Shown here one piece after another: positions 60,878 to 64,000 of a DNA stretch of 64,000 bases (position 1 is the first letter of the stretch; every line of letters begins with the position of its first letter). Position numbers and translations under genes: made by a program. The stretch is taken from the NCBI RefSeq assembly GCF_019753045.1, contig NZ_JAIELN010000010.1:62001-126000 (forward strand). Reading direction: 5' to 3'. Source of the DNA: Hyphomicrobium sp. (lineage in GTDB: Bacteria; Pseudomonadota; Alphaproteobacteria; Rhizobiales; Hyphomicrobiaceae). The notes beneath the pieces are model-generated. The model had not been told where the DNA came from. It searched no databases and was given only the letters and a program-made list of their open reading frames with translations.

Positions 60878-62182
60878 TCAAAGTTTTGAAAAAACATCGC
60901 GATAGCCGATCGCGCTCGGATCGAACATAACGTCGCGGCGCGTGAGAGGACGGGCCAGCGCCAGTCCTTCGAGCGTCCGGCAGCGCGATAGCGCGACATA
61001 CGTTTGGCCGTGCGCGAACGTGCCTCCGCCGAGATCGACATAGACCTTATCGAGGGTCAATCCCTGGGCTTTGTGAATGGTTAGCGCCCAAGCAAGACGA
61101 AGCGGGAATTGCTTGAACGTCCCTGCGATCGTCTCGACGATCTTTTCGGCGGATTGATCGAAAGCATAACGCCGGTGCTCCCAGGCGACCTGCTCGACCT
61201 CGTATTCCTTACCCGAGACTTCGACGAAGATCTGCTTTTCCGTCAGGCGCGAGACGCGGGCGATTGTGCCGTTGACCCAACGCTTGTCGGGATCGTTCCT
61301 CAGCATCATCACCTTGGCGCCGACCTTCAGCTCGAGAGCGACGTCGGCCGGCTGGACGTTCGTTGCAAAGTCGCCGGTGATGTTCGCATCGAAACGCGTC
61401 GGCTGGCCTTTCAGCGCTTCGAGATAAGCGGTGTTGATGCGCTTGGCGGCTGCGTTCGTTGTCGTCAGAATCACGTAGGGCTCGCCTTCGGCAAGCGTGC
61501 GGATCGGGCTGACGCGCTTATTGATGAAAGCGAGATCGTCGTCGCTGACGTTGCCCTCGCGCACGGAGTTCAGCACGTGGATCAGCGCGTCATCGGTCTG
61601 GCGGAAGATCTGGTCGAGTTCGAGAAGCGCCGTGCCGCTTCCTTCCCGCAGCGCAGGGATCGAAAAGAAAAACGGGCTTCCGTGCGCTTCGACGAGATGC
61701 GCGAGGACTTCGCGCTCCTGAATGACGGGCGGCAATTGATGGAGGTCGGCGAACAGCAAGATACGCGCGCCGCCGAAGGGCTCGCGCGGGCGTCCGCGGT
61801 TGACCCGAAGCGAGCGGTCTATCGCCCACATCATATCGGATCGCACCATCGAGGCTTCGTCGATGACGACGAAATCGAGTTCGCGCATCACGCGGCCGTT
61901 GCGGCTTCGCCGGATGTCGCTTTCCTGGATGAGCCGAGGCGGGAAGCCGAAGAATGAATGGATGGTCTGGCCGCCGATGTTGATCGCGGCGAGGCCCGTC
62001 GGTGCGAGCACGACCATGCGGTCTTCGTAGGCGTCGCGCAGCGCTTTGAGCAGTGTCGACTTGCCGGTTCCGGCGCGTCCGGTGACGAACAGGTTGCCCG
62101 TCTCTTCTTCCATGAAGGCTGCCGCCCGCTCGAAAGCCGGTGTCGGCGTTACACCATTGGGCCAGTCGATCACTGCAGCCAA
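60878..62182 (-). CDS. PIF1-like / RecD-type helicase
   Basis: A 434-residue SF1 helicase. Walker A FVTGRAGTGKSTLLKAL, motif Ia VLAPTGLAAINIGGQTIHSFFG, Walker B VVIDEASMV, motif III LLFADLHQLPPV, and motifs V/VI in TIHKAQGLTLDKVYVDLG and YVALSRCRTLEGLAL. This order and the short length match bacterial PIF1-like helicases, which unwind DNA forks and structures. The normal GDxxQLPP is here ADLHQLPP. Such genes are sporadic in Proteobacteria. It is transcribed toward the phasin gene, 261 bp away. Confidence 0.87.
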   Translation of the reverse strand: MAAVIDWPNGVTPTPAFERAAAFMEEETGNLFVTGRAGTGKSTLLKALRDAYEDRMVVLAPTGLAAINIGGQTIHSFFGFPPRLIQESDIRRSRNGRVMRELDFVVIDEASMVRSDMMWAIDRSLRVNRGRPREPFGGARILLFADLHQLPPVIQEREVLAHLVEAHGSPFFFSIPALREGSGTALLELDQIFRQTDDALIHVLNSVREGNVSDDDLAFINKRVSPIRTLAEGEPYVILTTTNAAAKRINTAYLEALKGQPTRFDANITGDFATNVQPADVALELKVGAKVMMLRNDPDKRWVNGTIARVSRLTEKQIFVEVSGKEYEVEQVAWEHRRYAFDQSAEKIVETIAGTFKQFPLRLAWALTIHKAQGLTLDKVYVDLGGGTFAHGQTYVALSRCRTLEGLALARPLTRRDVMFDPSAIGYRDVFSKL

Positions 62183-62441
62183 CGGCTGTCGATGGCCGTC
62201 TCCAATGAGGTGTCGATGGAAAGAGGCATTGTCAGGTGGTTCGGCCCATTTCCCCGGTGACGCCGAATTGGCGCCCGGAAGTCAAACCAAACGTCGTCTC
62301 ATAAGTCAAATCAACGCCGAAGCCTGAGCGGCGGCGGGTCTGCTCAAGGGGCGTGATATGGTCCCGTTGGGTGATGGAGATAAAATTACGGGCGGAACTC
62401 CGAAGGAGCCGCCCGAAATGTCAGTCAATGAGTTTGCGACG

Positions 62442-62699
62442 TCAGTCGGCGCTCATGTCGATCAGCTTAAAGTTCTTATCAAACTTCAAGTCGTACTGGC
62501 CGCCCTCTTTGCATTTGGCGTCGTCGAGTTCGTAAACGCCGGTGCCCTCGGATTCCTTTTCCCACTTGCCGCCTTCGCATCCCCATGCGGCTGCTGCGGC
62601 AGTCGCGCGCTTCGCCTCATCCTCAGATAGGGGAGCATCGGCGAATGCCGGCAAAGACATCGCAAATACGGCGGATGCCACAACGGCGAAACGCTTCAT
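62442..62699 (-). CDS. Small exported protein, PepSY-like
   Basis: An 85-residue protein with signal peptide MKRFAVVASAVFAMSLPAFA. The mature part (SEDEAKRATAAAAAWGCEGGKWEKES, YELDDAKCKEGGQYDLKFDKNFKLIDMSAD) has two Cys that could pair and ends in a strand pattern reminiscent of PepSY-domain proteins. AGGAG lies about 9 nt before ATG 62699. Function unknown. It lies between the PIF1-like helicase and typA, on the same strand. Confidence 0.7.
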   Translation of the reverse strand: MKRFAVVASAVFAMSLPAFADAPLSEDEAKRATAAAAAWGCEGGKWEKESEGTGVYELDDAKCKEGGQYDLKFDKNFKLIDMSAD

Positions 62700-62818
62700 C
62701 AAATCGTTCTCCTATGCTTTCGTAATCGATCCCCTTTAAGTTGGGGCGCACATAGGCATTCGCAACCCGAGATTTTTTCCCGAGGATCCAAATCACGCCG
62801 AAATGAAATTGTGTTACG

Positions 62819-64000
62819 CTAAGCAGCGCCGCTTTCGCGTTCGGCTTCGATCTTACGGCTCTGGCGCTTGCGCTCGTTGGGATCGAGCCAGCGCTTGCGC
62901 AGGCGGATCGACTTCGGCGTCACCTCGACGAGTTCTTCGTCGGTGATGTAGCTCATCGCCTTTTCAAGCGTCAGCCGCATCGGCGGGGTCAGCAGAACGG
63001 CGTCGTCCTTGCCCGAGGCGCGGACGTTCGTCAGCTTCTTGCCTTTGATGACGTTGACTTCAAGGTCGTTCTCGCGCGAGTGCTCGCCGACGATCATGCC
63101 CTCATAGACGCGGTCCTGCGGGTTGATCATGAACGGCCCGCGATCCTGAAGGTTGAAGATCGCGTAGGCGACGGCTTCGCCAGGGCTGTTGGAAATCAGC
63201 ACGCCCGTGCGGCGTCCGGCAATTTCACCCCGGTATGGCTTATAGGAGTGAAAGAGCTTGTTCATGATGCCGGTGCCGCGGGTGTCCGACAGAAGCTCCG
63301 ACTGATAACCGAGAAGGCCGCGCGTCGGCACGTGGAATACCATGCGCGTGCGTCCACCGCCGGACGGGCGCATCTCAAGAAGATCGCCTTTGCGCTCAGC
63401 GAGCTTCTGCACGACGACGCCCGTATAGTTGTCGTCAACGTCGACGATGACTTCTTCGATCGGCTCGAGGCGTTGGTTGGTCTCAGGATCGGTCTCGAAC
63501 ACAACCTTCGGCCGCGACACGGTCAGCTCGAAGCCTTCGCGGCGCATGTTCTCGATCAAGATCGCGAGCTGAAGCTCGCCGCGGCCCGAGACGATGAAGC
63601 TGTCGTTGTCTTCGCTTTGTTCAATGCGAATGGCGATATTGCGTTCGGCTTCCTTCAGGAGGCGATCGCGAATGACGCGGCTTTGAACCTTGTCGCCTTC
63701 CTGGCCCGCAAACGGGCCGTCGTTGATGCGGAACGTCATCGACAGCGTCGGCGGGTCGACGGGCTGGGCGGGCAGCGGTTCGGTAACGACCGGATCACAG
63801 AGCGTGTCCGCAACGTTCGCCAAGCTCATGCCCGCGAGCGCGATGATGTCGCCGGCGCCGGCGGATTCAACAGGCGTGCGCTCCAGACCGTGGAATGCCA
63901 GAACCTTTTGAACGCGGAAGCTCTCCAGAAGCTTGCCCTCGCGGTCGAGGGCCTTCAGCTGCTGGTTCGGCTTAACGGTGCCCGACGTGACGCGGCCCGT
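62819..64000 (-). CDS. typA: Translational GTPase TypA/BipA (N-terminus outside window)
   Basis: The last 394 residues are visible; the frame is open through the right edge (reading TGRVTSGTVKPNQQLKALDR near the edge), so the gene is partial. The EF-Tu-like domain 2 is followed by the EF-G III-like stretch, RDRLLKEAERNIAIRIEQ, SGRGELQLAILIENMRREGFEL and the TypA-specific C-terminal domain (RPSGGGRTRMVFHVPTRGLLGYQSELLSDTRGTGI, LRKRWLDPNERKR). TypA is a ribosome-associated GTPase for stress and low-temperature growth. The GTPase domain lies outside the window. Confidence 0.93.
   Translation of the reverse strand, partial: TGRVTSGTVKPNQQLKALDREGKLLESFRVQKVLAFHGLERTPVESAGAGDIIALAGMSLANVADTLCDPVVTEPLPAQPVDPPTLSMTFRINDGPFAGQEGDKVQSRVIRDRLLKEAERNIAIRIEQSEDNDSFIVSGRGELQLAILIENMRREGFELTVSRPKVVFETDPETNQRLEPIEEVIVDVDDNYTGVVVQKLAERKGDLLEMRPSGGGRTRMVFHVPTRGLLGYQSELLSDTRGTGIMNKLFHSYKPYRGEIAGRRTGVLISNSPGEAVAYAIFNLQDRGPFMINPQDRVYEGMIVGEHSRENDLEVNVIKGKKLTNVRASGKDDAVLLTPPMRLTLEKAMSYITDEELVEVTPKSIRLRKRWLDPNERKRQSRKIEAERESGAA

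Overview
The window is a gene-dense, GC-rich stretch of chromosome from an alphaproteobacterium of the order Hyphomicrobiales, most likely a Hyphomicrobium-like methylotroph. Several things point there. The ccmABCDG cytochrome c set and the sdhCDAB operon have alphaproteobacterial layouts. An orphan CenR-type response regulator, a DUF2794 gene and a phasin are present. A (3S)-malyl-CoA thioesterase homologue sits beside mesaconyl-CoA hydratase, as in ethylmalonyl-CoA pathway organisms. The genus is inference from recalled sequence similarity. There are no rRNA or tRNA genes, no CRISPR array, no phage and no intact insertion sequence. Almost everything is housekeeping DNA.

Layout. 1-7 kb: end of a TrmH-type methylase, a quinone oxidoreductase, ThpR, and a GDSL esterase divergent from an ABC ATPase/permease pair (the tesA-ybbA-ybbP arrangement), then a BAX-inhibitor-like membrane protein with a clear terminator. 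7-14 kb: DUF2794, an M3 metallopeptidase, a DUF1223 secreted protein and aconitase. 14-17 kb: ccmABCDG, including a 57-residue ccmD. 17-20 kb: carbonic anhydrase, nhaA and pyridoxal kinase. 20-27 kb: the two ethylmalonyl-CoA pathway genes, a SodC homologue that has lost three metal-binding histidines, a possible flavoprotein remnant, and sdhCDA-(unknown gene)-sdhB. 27-37 kb: VOC protein, Tat-exported metallo-beta-lactamase-fold enzyme, AraC regulator, DapC-like aminotransferase, ftsK, lolA, a candidate small RNA, a lone cyclic-nucleotide-binding protein, CenR and an L,D-transpeptidase. 37-45 kb: glnK-amtB with NtrC and sigma-54 signals, TesB, a UbiH-family monooxygenase, rimM, rpsP and ffh. 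45-53 kb: a small AT-richer accessory patch, PagL, then dapF-mtaB-ftsY and two tandem YciB genes, a MarR regulator and asd. 53-64 kb: leuB, an M23 peptidase, gpmA, dapB, ppa, GNAT, phasin, a PIF1-like helicase and the C-terminal part of typA.

How the genes relate. Lysine/diaminopimelate synthesis recurs (asd, dapB, a dapC-like gene, dapF), although the genes are dispersed. Both protein partners of the signal recognition particle system, Ffh and FtsY, lie within 6 kb. Central carbon metabolism is represented by aconitase, succinate dehydrogenase, phosphoglycerate mutase, pyrophosphatase and two acetyl-CoA assimilation genes. Respiration is served by cytochrome c maturation and possibly a quinone-biosynthesis hydroxylase.

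The most interesting non-routine signals are four. First, a perfect 16-bp inverted repeat in the asd leader has its 3' arm overlapping the ribosome-binding site and its 5' arm inside a 14-codon upstream ORF. Second, a candidate small RNA after lolA has three hairpins with C-rich loops and a strong terminator. Third, the SodC-like protein has a degenerate metal site. Fourth, two divergent YciB paralogues are adjacent. I did not find an unmistakable new multi-gene system such as a defence island; the window is mainly core genome.
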